In this document: in pieces, positions 7,360 to 16,243 of the stretch
Layout: each line of letters begins with the position of its first letter
How positions within the stretch are numbered: the stretch's first letter is position 1
Origin: Aliihoeflea sp023389195
GTDB lineage: Bacteria; Pseudomonadota; Alphaproteobacteria; Rhizobiales; Rhizobiaceae
Assembly: GCA_023389195.1 (NCBI GenBank)
Contig: JAEWET010000014.1
Coordinates: forward strand, 1-64,000
Direction of reading: 5' to 3'
DNA: 64,000 nucleotides
Program-made: the position numbers and the translations under genes
Notes under the pieces: model-generated
Databases searched by the model: none
Told to the model about the DNA's origin: nothing
The model's input: the letters and a program-made list of their open reading frames with translations, nothing else

Positions 7360-8036
7360 TGGCGACTATCAGATGGCCCGACCAAGTTCTCAGCCCTCGC
7401 GGCATTTCCCTCGATATCGCGACGCGTTCGCTGTCCGGTCCTGCGTCTATCTCTGGCGCGGTTCAGGTCGTGGCGTCGGATGCCGGTATTTGGAAGGTGA
7501 CGTTCGAGGGCATTCCCGTCGTCAATGAGCAGAAGGTGAAAGCCTGGCGCGGTGTGGCGGGGTTGCTGGAGGGGCGGCTTAACCCCATCGTCCTGCCGAT
7601 TTCGCGCTTCTATCAGCCGGGATGGGTGGAGAACGACAACTCGCTCGTTGACCCGGTCCCGCACTCTGACGACGCATTCTTCAGCGATGGCTCGGGCTAT
7701 GTCGGCTCGGTCAACGATGTGCGCCTTGCGGGCTCGGTTGCGGTTCGGGCGACTACGGCAAATGTCGTCATCCACTATGGCGGGCCGCTGGAGCCCTCGC
7801 AGCACTTCAGCCTTGGGGAGCGACTGTACCGTATTCGCCGCGTGACGATGACGAGCGAGACGACGGCAACCATCACGTTTCGTCCGCCGCTTCGCGAGGC
7901 CGCATCGCTTGGCGACCGGCTCGAGTTGGATGACCCGGTGGTCCGGGTGAAGCTCGCGAATGACGACGCGATGGATCTGGCTCTCGACTACAACCGCTGG
8001 GGATTTCCCTCGCTCTCGTTTGTCGAGGATGTCTGA
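7359..8036 (+). CDS. Tail-tip protein (distal tail/gpM-like position)
   Basis: 225 aa, beta-rich. The position directly after the tape measure is that of distal tail (Dit) or lambda gpM proteins, which close the end of the tail tube. Visible are WPDQVLSPRGISLDIATRSL and the C-terminal LALDYNRWGFPSLSFVEDV, which recur in rhizobial prophages as I recall the family. I do not see a named catalytic motif. The ATG at 7359 overlaps the tape measure stop, and its own stop overlaps the next ATG, so the tail-tip genes form one coupled block. Confidence 0.6.
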   Translation: MATIRWPDQVLSPRGISLDIATRSLSGPASISGAVQVVASDAGIWKVTFEGIPVVNEQKVKAWRGVAGLLEGRLNPIVLPISRFYQPGWVENDNSLVDPVPHSDDAFFSDGSGYVGSVNDVRLAGSVAVRATTANVVIHYGGPLEPSQHFSLGERLYRIRRVTMTSETTATITFRPPLREAASLGDRLELDDPVVRVKLANDDAMDLALDYNRWGFPSLSFVEDV

Positions 8037-8626
8037 TGGCGTTCTTCACCGACACCCAGCTTGCGCAACTCTCAGCCTCAACCTTTCGCATCGACCTGCT
8101 TATCCAGATGGAGTTCGTCGGAGAGACTGTGCGTGTCTGGAACGGCAATACAGCGCTCCTTGCAAATGGCGAGACGTGGATACCCATGCACGGACGCGGG
8201 ACGATTGACGGCATCGGCTATTCGTCGGGCACAGCAGCGGAAAGCGTCACCATCGGCCTCAGCGGTTTACCGGGGCAGGCATCGGATTTGCTCGCCAACG
8301 CGCTGGAGAACACGCCTCGCGTCAACCAGCAGCTTATGAAGATTTTCGTTCAGCTATTCGATGACGACTGGCAGAACGTCGGCAGCCCCATCCCCATTTG
8401 GTGGGGCTACATGCAGCCCCCGGAAATCACCCGCTCGCAAATGCAGGGCGTCGAGGGGGCCGTTCAGTCCATCAGCATCACCGCAGAGAATGCATTCTTC
8501 AACCGCAGCCGCCCGCCTTTTGGCCGGCTGACGGACCGCGACCAGCAGCGCCGGCACAATGGCGACCGCTTTTGCCAGCATATCCCTCGCCTGTTTCAGG
8601 CAACGTTCACCTACCCGGATTTCTAG
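8036..8626 (+). CDS. Tail-tip/baseplate hub protein (gpL-like position)
   Basis: 196 aa. The N-terminus FRIDLLIQMEFVGETVRVWNG recalls phage tail-tip proteins that sit between the distal tail protein and the NlpC/P60-like peptidase. A second segment, PIWWGYMQPPEITRSQMQGV, and VQSISITAENAFFNRSRPP fit the DUF2163/lambda gpL-type pattern in which the hub wraps a beta-barrel. Function is assigned mainly by position. The C-terminus has several basic and His residues (DRDQQRRHNGDRFCQHIPR). Confidence 0.55.
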   Translation: MAFFTDTQLAQLSASTFRIDLLIQMEFVGETVRVWNGNTALLANGETWIPMHGRGTIDGIGYSSGTAAESVTIGLSGLPGQASDLLANALENTPRVNQQLMKIFVQLFDDDWQNVGSPIPIWWGYMQPPEITRSQMQGVEGAVQSISITAENAFFNRSRPPFGRLTDRDQQRRHNGDRFCQHIPRLFQATFTYPDF

Positions 8627-8628
8627 CC

Positions 8629-9012
8629 TTGGGCATTCGAGAATTTGTCGCCGCCATCGTTGCGGAGCCTTTCGCGTGGGGCAAGACGGACTGTGGCAGC
8701 ATCGCGGATAGGTGGATTGCCATTAAGACCGGCGTCTCCCCGCTCGATGCGTACGGTCGCAGACATCACGATGAGAATGAAGGCAAGGCGTGGCTGGCAG
8801 AGCCTGGGAGCGTTGCTGTCGCCGTCAACCGCGTGATGCGCTCGAACGGCTTCAAGCGAACCAAGACCCCGCAAGCCGGCGACCTCGGGCTCGTCCTCTA
8901 TGACGGGCGCATGTGCATCGCGCTCCATACCGGTGACTACTGGTTCAGCCGCCACGAAGACGGGCTCATAGCCGCGCCGCTCGGCAATTTATGGAAAGCG
9001 TGGGCTGTATGA
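8629..9012 (+). CDS. NlpC/P60-like tail peptidase (DUF6950-type)
   Basis: 127 aa. The short protein has the active-site pattern FAWGKTDCGSIADRW (Cys in D-C near residue 22) and a downstream His in ALHTGDYWFSRHEDG, consistent with a papain-like NlpC/P60 fold. In siphophages this product (lambda gpK, RcGTA gp14) cuts peptidoglycan at the tail tip during DNA entry. The best start is TTG at 8629, two bases after the previous stop; no in-frame ATG precedes the Cys motif. The stop overlaps the next gene start (ATGA at 9009). Confidence 0.65.
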   Translation: MGIREFVAAIVAEPFAWGKTDCGSIADRWIAIKTGVSPLDAYGRRHHDENEGKAWLAEPGSVAVAVNRVMRSNGFKRTKTPQAGDLGLVLYDGRMCIALHTGDYWFSRHEDGLIAAPLGNLWKAWAV

Positions 9013-10844
9013 GAACTCGCTATATTGCGAACACGCTGCATCTTGAATGCACGACGGCGCTCTACGGGCCGGGGCTTGCTCGAACGGGCATCATCGAAGG
9101 GCTGGTTTTCAGTGCTCTAGTGGCAACGGGTTCTTCGCTTGCCGGCTCTGCGCTTGCCATCAGCCTGCTCACGTCCGTTGCGAGCATCGGCCTGTCAGTC
9201 GGCCTTAGCTATTTGGCGCAATCTGTTTTCGCCCCAAGGGCTCCTAAGCCTGAAGACGTTCAGCAGTCCTTTCGTCAGCCAACGCCCACACGCATGAAGC
9301 ATTACGGGCGCGTTAAGGCGACTGGTCCGTGGGTTTTCGGCGCAGCGAAGAATGGAGACTTCTACAAGGTCGTCGCTCTGGGGCAGGGGCCTATCGACGC
9401 CATCGAACAATTCTGGATTGATGACAAACTCGTCACGCTGGATACGAATGGCGACACGCTAACGGCCCCCTTTCGCTCGCCTTCAAACGACAGGCGTTGG
9501 GTCAACATCCAATCCCGGCTCGGACAGATACCGGAGACGCACTACAGTTCGCTCGCTGCTCAATTCCCAGAATGGACATCGGCGCATCGGGGCGATGGCC
9601 AGGCAAGCCTGTTAGCTCGGCAGAAGGCCGTCGGAGCGGAGTTCATCAGTCAGCTTTTCCCGAACCTCATCAACACGAACTATCGTGTGGTTATGCGGGC
9701 GGCGAAAGTTCGCAATATTACAACCAACGTCAAGGTATGGACGGACAACGCAGCCGCCATCATCCGCGATTACATGGTTGACGAAGACGGAATGAGACTC
9801 CCTCTTGCGGCGGTTTCGACGCCGATGGCACAAGCAGGATGGCTGGCGGCATCCAACCGGGCCGATGAGGCTATCCCGCAGGCCGCAGGCGGCACCGCGC
9901 CACGATACCGGCTCTGGGGCTCCTATCAGCTTTCCGAGCGCCCTGCGGATGTTCTAGGCCGAATGCTGCAATGTTGCGACGGTCGTCTTGTCCCTACGCC
10001 TGACGGTGGCCTGACGCTCGACATCGGGCAATGGAGCGAACCGACCGTCATCATCGGGCCGGATACCATCACCGGCTTCTCTGGGCTGAAGCGCGGGCGG
10101 GACGTGCTGACGACCGCCAACACCATCCGGGCGACCTATCTGGAGCCGACGCAGGACTATCAGGGAGCGGATGCTGACCCTTGGGCGGATGAGGCAGATG
10201 TGAGCGAGCGTGGCGAAATTGCCTCGGACCTTCAGTTCACGATGGCCCCGTCTCACAGCCAGGCGCGCCGGCTGATGAAGCTTGCAGCCTACCGGGCCAA
10301 CCCGTCATGGGTCGGGACGTTCCAATGCAATCTTCGCGCTCTTGCTGCCATCGACCAGCGGTTCGTTCGTATCCAATACCCGCTCTTTGGCATCAACAGC
10401 GTCTTCGAGGTGCAGGATTGCCGGTTCGTCATCGGTGAGGGCGGCATCCTGACGGGCGTCACGCTTCAGGTGCAGTCCATGCCGAGCGCCGCCTACACAT
10501 GGAGTACCAGCCAGGAGGGTACGGCTCCGGTGACTGGCGATGTCGAGGTTGACGACGAACTGCCAATCCCGGCCGCACCGACCGTCAACTTCCTGTCTAG
10601 CCCGCTTCGCGCCGAACTCACCTTCTCGCCTTCACCGAGCGAAATCCTGTTCTACCGGGCACGATACAAGAAGACGGCCGACAGCACATGGATAACGAGC
10701 GGCAATCTCGCCAACGATGTTAGCAGCTTCGTCACAGGCACATTGGACGCTGACACGTCTTACGACTTCCAACTCGCGTTTCGCACCGAGAAGGGCCGCA
10801 TGGGCTCCTGGAGCGCCAGCACCGTAGCGACGACGCCAGTCTAA
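9009..10844 (+). CDS. Tail-tip host-specificity protein (gpJ-like) with C-terminal FN3-like domain
   Basis: 611 aa. The protein follows the peptidase gene as gpJ follows gpK in lambda. Near the N-terminus is a hydrophobic stretch (residues about 25-65, including LAISLLTSVASIGLSVGLSY), which in this family wraps the tail tip, followed by AQSVFAPRAPKPEDVQQSFR. The central part (GPWVFGAAKNGDFYKVVALG, GPIDAIEQFWIDD) is conserved among gpJ-like proteins. The last 90 residues look like a fibronectin type III module (PAAPTVNFLSSPLRAELTFS ... TSYDFQLAFRTEKGRMGSWS). ATG at 9009 is chosen because it overlaps the preceding stop. A terminator follows at 10872. Confidence 0.75.
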   Translation: MRTRYIANTLHLECTTALYGPGLARTGIIEGLVFSALVATGSSLAGSALAISLLTSVASIGLSVGLSYLAQSVFAPRAPKPEDVQQSFRQPTPTRMKHYGRVKATGPWVFGAAKNGDFYKVVALGQGPIDAIEQFWIDDKLVTLDTNGDTLTAPFRSPSNDRRWVNIQSRLGQIPETHYSSLAAQFPEWTSAHRGDGQASLLARQKAVGAEFISQLFPNLINTNYRVVMRAAKVRNITTNVKVWTDNAAAIIRDYMVDEDGMRLPLAAVSTPMAQAGWLAASNRADEAIPQAAGGTAPRYRLWGSYQLSERPADVLGRMLQCCDGRLVPTPDGGLTLDIGQWSEPTVIIGPDTITGFSGLKRGRDVLTTANTIRATYLEPTQDYQGADADPWADEADVSERGEIASDLQFTMAPSHSQARRLMKLAAYRANPSWVGTFQCNLRALAAIDQRFVRIQYPLFGINSVFEVQDCRFVIGEGGILTGVTLQVQSMPSAAYTWSTSQEGTAPVTGDVEVDDELPIPAAPTVNFLSSPLRAELTFSPSPSEILFYRARYKKTADSTWITSGNLANDVSSFVTGTLDADTSYDFQLAFRTEKGRMGSWSASTVATTPV

Positions 10845-10871
10845 CCAGAACAACAATCCCGAACCTACCAA

Positions 10872-10894
10872 CCCTGCCTAGGCGGGGCGTTTTT
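10872..10894 (+). terminator. Rho-independent terminator after the tail-tip operon
   Basis: The stem CCCTGCC/GGCGGGG (one G-U pair) with loop TA is followed by CGTTTTT. It lies between the gpJ-like gene and the tailspike gene, suggesting that the tailspike has its own promoter or depends on antitermination. Confidence 0.6.
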
Positions 10895-10909
10895 GCATGG
10901 AGCACCGGC

Positions 10910-13510
10910 ATGAGCCTTGAACTCGACCCGAACAACATCTGGCGGGATTTCGTCACCGATGGCATCCCGGCGACAGGCCCACACGAGCCGCGAAAGGTAG
11001 ATATCCGAAGCTGGTCGTTTTCGATGTGGCAGGCGGTCATTGCGCTGCTTGCCGATGCCAATCCGGGTCTGGCACTGCCGAACCTCTTGATCCGCTACAC
11101 GATCACTGGTGGCACCGCGAATGCCATTTCTGCGGAGCCCAACCTGACGCCGCCAGTGGGCGTGGGCTTGGCGCTGTTCTCAATCTCGATCTCGCAGGCC
11201 AACACCGGCAGTGTGACGATCAACGGCAAGCCGCTCTTGACGAACGGTGGCGAGCAGATTGCTGCCGGTGAAATCCTGCCCGGCGATCTGCTCGTCTTCC
11301 TCGACAATGGAACGCACTTCCGCCTGATCATGGATACGGGCTCGCTCCGCAACAAGCTTGCGGCTGAGGCAGCGCAGGTCATTGCCGAACAGGCTGCGGC
11401 AGACGCGCTGGCAATCGCAGGGTCCTATGAGGATTTGCAGGAAGCCGTCGATCTCGCTGAAACGCACGCGCAGGAGGCCGGCAACCAGGTCGCCAGCGTC
11501 ATTCCATCCGTTCAGCGCTTTGCCGTTGGCGCTGCTGTCCAGAGCGTCGATCTCGGCAATGAAGAGCTTCATCCCGCCGCAGTGCGTGTCTTCATCGACG
11601 GCGTCTACCAGTTCGGCAACACCTGGGGTTTGACCGATGGGGTGATTACGCCGGTTGGTGGTTCGTGGCCCGGCGACGGCATTGTCGAGAACATGGAAGT
11701 CGTCATCGATGCGACCTCTGCTATCGCATTCATGGTGCCAAGCAATGGCTCGGTAACGACGCCGAAACTTGCAGATGGCGCGGTCACACTTGATAAACTC
11801 GACCCCGACATCGAACTCCGAGAACAGCGCATCTACCAGTCGCCCACGCCTTTCGGTCACGCAGGTATGCGAGTGCTGACGGGATTGCGGAACGACGCGC
11901 ATTACGGCTTCAACAGCGGCATCCTCGACGCCGGAAATGGCAAATGGGTCATCGTCTACCGGAAGGCATCAAACCATACGGTCGTGAACGGGTCGGAAAT
12001 CTGGGCTGTCGACACCTATGACCAAGGTGCAACTCTTGAAAATCACCGCATAATCTCGACCAACGCGAGCTATGACACTCGAAACTTCGTCGCTCGCGTC
12101 ATGGCGAACGGCCGTTTGGGTATCATAGCAAGCCGGAGGACGGCGGGTACGCTGGTCTATGTCGATCCGGTCTTCATCTATTCCGACGACGCCGGCGAAA
12201 CCTGGACGACAACGGTATTCAGCGCGCCGTTCGCAGGCTGGGGGGTCAATTTCCACGGCCACATGATCGATTTCCCGGCCAGCGTCGGGGGTGATGATGT
12301 CGAGGGCTTTATCGCTCACTCCTATGGGCATACGGGCGGGCACATCGATGCTGCCACAACGACTGACAACGGCGACACCTGGACATGGGAGACGCAGGTA
12401 GCATCCCCGCCCGGTGGCATTTCCTCGCTGACCGAGATGGCGTGTGAGCGCGTAGGCACACAAAACAAGTGGATTATGCTGGTGCGAGCCAGTGGAACCA
12501 TGGACGACCCCGGCATCGTCTACACATCGACTGATCCGCTCGATTTCGGCACCGGGGTGCCAGCGGGCGTAGGGCTCACAGGTAACCCGCCGCAGGTCAT
12601 CTACGACGATGAAACCGGGAAGTTCTGGTACACCTCGTTTGCTCGCCGTGACCGAGGCTGGGGGCGCAGCAATCCGGCCAATGGCATTGAGAACGTATTT
12701 CTCGTTGCATCGGCGGACGGTGACGCGCTTTTCGCAGCCGGTGGAGTTATGTCGTCGCTGGGCGTCAACTGGTCTATTGGAGCCTATCTGCCCGATTGGG
12801 CCTCTGGCTATCTTCACCCGTTCAAGATTGATGGCAAATGGTTCGGCACGCTCGTTTGTGGCGAGGACTACATTGATCACGCCTACAGCAAGCTTTGCCT
12901 AATCGGCGATTTCGTAGCGACCGGGGTTGATCAAGCAAACTTCGACTGGATGTTCCAGTGGAGCGCGGTCGGAACAAGGGCGACGTATCGCCAAGGCATT
13001 GAAGTTGGATTTGGGCTAACGCCGCCTTCGGAACGCGGCTATGTGACAGCAGGCGTGGCCTCTTCGATTGCCGGTTGGGTCAGCGAGACCTTCACGGATA
13101 GCAGCCGCAGCCACAGCAAATTCCGTAATACCAATGGCGTTGTAGGCAGCATCGCGACGAGCGGTAGTGCGACCTCATTCAACACCAGTTCGGACGGGCA
13201 GCTAAAGCCGGTCGAAACGCGTGTCGATCTGGCAGTCGAAATGGACATTGGCGCGGTTATTGACGCTCTGATGCCCGTCGCACATGGCTGGCTGGATAAT
13301 CGTGGCGAACCAGTCGATGGCCGTGGTTATGGTCTCATCGCCCAAGACGTTCACCAAATCGTCCCTTCGGCAGTCACGGAGGGCAATGGCTCACCCGGCA
13401 ATCCTGATTACCAGCCGTGGAGCATCGACTATTCTAAGCTCGTCGTTTTTCTGCTGGCGGAACTGAAGTCGGTTCGTGCCCGTCTCAATGCTCTTGAAGG
13501 GGGTGAATAA
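10910..13510 (+). CDS. Tailspike with sialidase-like propeller and S74 intramolecular chaperone
   Basis: 866 aa. The N-terminus NNIWRDFVTDGIPATGPHEP is a virion-anchor type seen in rhizobial phages. A short coiled region (residues about 145-200) and a knob-like domain follow. The middle (about 300-650) contains at least two Asp-boxes, YSDDAGETW (near 424) and TTDNGDTW (near 483), the signature of sialidase/BNR beta-propellers. The C-terminal 105 residues are a Peptidase_S74 chaperone: SSDGQLK supplies Ser761 and Lys766 for self-cleavage, then GYGLIAQDVHQIVPSAV and a coiled end. The layout resembles K1-phage endosialidases. Substrate is unknown; a nonulosonic-acid surface glycan is a guess. 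Confidence 0.75.
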   Translation: MSLELDPNNIWRDFVTDGIPATGPHEPRKVDIRSWSFSMWQAVIALLADANPGLALPNLLIRYTITGGTANAISAEPNLTPPVGVGLALFSISISQANTGSVTINGKPLLTNGGEQIAAGEILPGDLLVFLDNGTHFRLIMDTGSLRNKLAAEAAQVIAEQAAADALAIAGSYEDLQEAVDLAETHAQEAGNQVASVIPSVQRFAVGAAVQSVDLGNEELHPAAVRVFIDGVYQFGNTWGLTDGVITPVGGSWPGDGIVENMEVVIDATSAIAFMVPSNGSVTTPKLADGAVTLDKLDPDIELREQRIYQSPTPFGHAGMRVLTGLRNDAHYGFNSGILDAGNGKWVIVYRKASNHTVVNGSEIWAVDTYDQGATLENHRIISTNASYDTRNFVARVMANGRLGIIASRRTAGTLVYVDPVFIYSDDAGETWTTTVFSAPFAGWGVNFHGHMIDFPASVGGDDVEGFIAHSYGHTGGHIDAATTTDNGDTWTWETQVASPPGGISSLTEMACERVGTQNKWIMLVRASGTMDDPGIVYTSTDPLDFGTGVPAGVGLTGNPPQVIYDDETGKFWYTSFARRDRGWGRSNPANGIENVFLVASADGDALFAAGGVMSSLGVNWSIGAYLPDWASGYLHPFKIDGKWFGTLVCGEDYIDHAYSKLCLIGDFVATGVDQANFDWMFQWSAVGTRATYRQGIEVGFGLTPPSERGYVTAGVASSIAGWVSETFTDSSRSHSKFRNTNGVVGSIATSGSATSFNTSSDGQLKPVETRVDLAVEMDIGAVIDALMPVAHGWLDNRGEPVDGRGYGLIAQDVHQIVPSAVTEGNGSPGNPDYQPWSIDYSKLVVFLLAELKSVRARLNALEGGE

Positions 13511-13980
13511 TGGTCACCAGAGCCAGCCTTGATGTCCTCGATCCCGCTGTTCTGGATCGGGGCAATCACTTCGGAACGCAGCCGATCAGCGCCACAGAGG
13601 GTCTCGCAGAAGCGCTCGCTGCAAGCGATATTGCATCGGGCAAATGGACGCCAACGCTGACCAACGTCATCAATCTGTCTGCATCTGGCGCGCTGGAAGC
13701 CACGTACCAGCGCATCGGCAATATCGTCACCTGTTGGGGTGCGTTCACAGCTGATCCGGTGGCCGCAGCAGGGACAACGACCTCTCTGAGAATGTCGCTA
13801 CCAATCCCATCGGATTTCACCTCAACGCTTCAGTCGCGGGGTGTCATCTCGACAAACATTGCGCATCATGGCGGGACGGTGAATTCCGATGCCACGAACG
13901 ATCAAGTCACGATGTCATGGGCGTCGGAGACCACAGCCAACGTGACATGGACGTTCTACTTCAGCTACGAGATCCTGTAG
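13510..13980 (+). CDS. Small tail fibre-like protein
   Basis: 156 aa. No signal peptide or catalytic motif. The first 50 residues look like a fibre attachment segment (RGNHFGTQPISATEGLAEAL), followed by a beta-rich domain with GALEATYQRIGNIVTCWGAF, a pattern common in phage fibre head domains. It starts at a TAATG overlap with the tailspike stop, so the two are probably co-translated. It may form part of, or an alternative to, the tailspike tip. Function is by context only. Confidence 0.5.
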   Translation: MVTRASLDVLDPAVLDRGNHFGTQPISATEGLAEALAASDIASGKWTPTLTNVINLSASGALEATYQRIGNIVTCWGAFTADPVAAAGTTTSLRMSLPIPSDFTSTLQSRGVISTNIAHHGGTVNSDATNDQVTMSWASETTANVTWTFYFSYEIL

Positions 13981-13981
13981 G

Positions 13982-15031
13982 TCAGTTATGCCCTGCCTTC
14001 ACCCGCAGCGTTCGCCATTTGCGAATGTTGCGCAGTGGGCTCTCAAAGCCGAAATGGATAAGCTTCGACAGCGCGATGGTGACGAGCCCGGCAATGATGG
14101 AGTGCGTCCATACGCTGTCGAAGTCGGCCAGCTTCCCGATCCAATTCCAGACGTACACGTGGATGAGGTAGAGCGCGAAGCTGATGTCGCCGAGAAAAAC
14201 GGAGACCCGATGAAGCCAGCCAGTTGGGTTTTCCAAAGCTCCGAGAAAAACCACGACGCATGATAGAACGACCAAGACGCTCGCATTTGGTCCGGACAGG
14301 AACTGCATCCGATTAGGATATTGAACAAGTTCCGGCCAAGCGAAAATCACTGACATGACGAGTAGCGCGCCGAGCAATGGATGCTGCATGCGAGCTACAA
14401 ATGACATCAAGTCAGGTCGTGTTGCGAATATGTGAGCGCCGAGCATCCCGCCCACGAAGAAGCACAGAAACGTCATCGTGTCGGAATAGCTGAACTCTCT
14501 TCCTGCGCGAATGTTGTCTGGCGGATAGTAGGCTCCGAGGACATAAAGGTAGTTCACCACGACTGTGAAAATGAAGAGCGCAGTCAGCGCTTTCGTGCTG
14601 CGGAAAAGCAAGAGCGCCGGGAAGAGTAGGTAGAATGACCACTCCACGAGAACGCTCCATCCGCCCACAACCAGCGTGAACGCCTTCGGATCCGCAAGTC
14701 CCGCGAGCGGGGTGGCATGAGCCAGAAGGCGCATGAGATGGTAGGGGTCGAAGCCAAAGCCCCAAGAGCGGTATATGGCGACCGCAGCAAACAGCGGGAA
14801 GATGCGAAAGATGCGGGATATATAGAACTCGCGAAGCCACGCCTCGTCGATGGGTCGGTCGGCGTAGACATAGAAGAGCGCGAAGCCACTCAACGCGAAG
14901 AAGATGTAGACGCCGAAGGTTCCGAAGCCCAACAGCGCTCCGTCGCCTGCCAAGTATGTGTAGTGGTAGATCATCACCGCCAGCGCGCAAAGGCCGCGTA
15001 TAAGGTCTAGGCCGACTAGGCGCTGCTTCAT
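13982..15031 (-). CDS. Acyltransferase 3 family membrane protein (putative O-antigen/capsule acetylase)
   Basis: 349 aa. The opening RLVGLDLIRGLCALAVMIYH is the signature of OafA/NodX-type acyltransferase 3 proteins, with the catalytic-type His in the first segment. A second conserved motif is GVYIFFALSGFALFY, followed by FYISRIFRIFPLF. About ten membrane segments are present. Such enzymes add acetyl or similar groups to surface polysaccharides. It sits opposite in orientation to the structural genes, between the fibre genes and the endolysin, the usual place for a lysogenic-conversion cargo gene. Its stop is one base from the fibre gene stop. Confidence 0.85.
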   Translation of the reverse strand: MKQRLVGLDLIRGLCALAVMIYHYTYLAGDGALLGFGTFGVYIFFALSGFALFYVYADRPIDEAWLREFYISRIFRIFPLFAAVAIYRSWGFGFDPYHLMRLLAHATPLAGLADPKAFTLVVGGWSVLVEWSFYLLFPALLLFRSTKALTALFIFTVVVNYLYVLGAYYPPDNIRAGREFSYSDTMTFLCFFVGGMLGAHIFATRPDLMSFVARMQHPLLGALLVMSVIFAWPELVQYPNRMQFLSGPNASVLVVLSCVVVFLGALENPTGWLHRVSVFLGDISFALYLIHVYVWNWIGKLADFDSVWTHSIIAGLVTIALSKLIHFGFESPLRNIRKWRTLRVKAGHN

Positions 15032-15277
15032 TGGTCATCCCCGCTTGGCGGTCGAATAACCACACCCCGCTCCTCTAGCGCAAGCCCCTCGGCCTAGCGC
15101 CACTCCCCACAACAGCCCTTCAAGATGTGGTGATGGATTGAGAGATCAGCGTCCCACTCTCCGTGAATGAGACGCCGACCCGACAAGCGACGCTTGCGCA
15201 ACGCCACCGCCCATTAGCCTAGCCAAAAATATCAAACCTTCAATCACCCGGCCGCACCGGGGGAAAGGACACCTGTC

Positions 15278-16243
15278 ATGAACCGAGCTGCGTTCTTCGC
15301 TGCCTTGCGCTCCGGGCCGCTCTTTGGGAACCGACTGCTTCAGCAACAGGTCGAGGGCACCGAAGCCTTGATCGCCGCTACCGAGCGCCATGGCGTCTTG
15401 AACATCCATCACGTCGCGAACATCCTAGCGCAGGTTTATCGCGAGACCGGCGCGTATATGCTGCCGATCAAGGAGACGGTGTACGCGAGCCATAAGGACA
15501 AGAACCCGTCCGACGCAACGGTGATCGCCCGCCTCGATGCCGCCTTTGCCAAGGGGCAGCTATCGTGGGTGAAGACGCCCTACTGGCGGGATGGCTGGTT
15601 CGGCCGCGGTCCTATCCAACTCACGCACAAGGCCAACTACGAGCGCATGGGTCGCCGGCTGGGCGTGGATCTCGTCGCCAACCGCGATCTGGCGCTGGAG
15701 AAGTCGGTCGGCGCCGATATCGCCGTCGTCGGTATGTCTGAGGGTTTGTTCACCGGCAAGAAGCTCGGGGATTACAATTTCCCTGCCGCGCTCGATGCCT
15801 CGCCCATTTCCAACCCGCGCCGGATCGTCAATGGTGTCGATGGAACCGATGTCGAGGTCGCCGGCTATCACCGCGCCTTCGTCTCGGCGCTGCAGTCGGC
15901 TGGCTTCGGCTCGCAGCCGGAGATCATCGTCCGGCCCATCCCGCCCATCGAGGAGGTGCCCATGCCGACCTACCCGCCCATCGGCCACAACGGCGGCCCG
16001 GCGCTTGAGCCCGGATACGAGCACACGCCGCGACCGTCGCCAGTCGAGCAGTCGGCCAAGGCTGTCGGTGCCGGCAAGTGGGCGGCCATCGCTGGTGCGC
16101 TCTGGACCGCTGTCGTCGCGGCCGACGTGCTGCCGGCGGCTTTCACCACGCCGGAGTTCATTGCAGCGGTTACGGCCTTCATCGGCGCAGCTGCCGGCGC
16201 GATCGGCGCGTATCGCGCGCCCAAGAACGCCGAGCCGGGCTGA
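15278..16243 (+). CDS. Endolysin: GH19 chitinase-like muramidase domain with C-terminal membrane hairpin
   Basis: 321 aa. Residues about 15-210 match the glycoside hydrolase 19 lysin fold: AQVYRETGAYML carries the likely catalytic Glu56, and YWRDGWFGRGPIQLTHKANY is the second conserved block. A Pro-rich linker contains PPIGHNGGPAL, a motif often seen in alphaproteobacterial phage proteins. Two hydrophobic helices follow (about residues 268-310, ending AAVTAFIGAAAGAIGAYRAP). No N-terminal signal is visible. The tail could anchor the enzyme in the inner membrane. A GAAAGGA-like ribosome site precedes ATG 15278. The stop overlaps the next ATG. Confidence 0.8.
   Translation: MNRAAFFAALRSGPLFGNRLLQQQVEGTEALIAATERHGVLNIHHVANILAQVYRETGAYMLPIKETVYASHKDKNPSDATVIARLDAAFAKGQLSWVKTPYWRDGWFGRGPIQLTHKANYERMGRRLGVDLVANRDLALEKSVGADIAVVGMSEGLFTGKKLGDYNFPAALDASPISNPRRIVNGVDGTDVEVAGYHRAFVSALQSAGFGSQPEIIVRPIPPIEEVPMPTYPPIGHNGGPALEPGYEHTPRPSPVEQSAKAVGAGKWAAIAGALWTAVVAADVLPAAFTTPEFIAAVTAFIGAAAGAIGAYRAPKNAEPG

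Noticed and set aside
10872..10909. Promoter for the tailspike directly after the terminator
   Set aside because: The gap is too short and no -35/-10 pair is visible.
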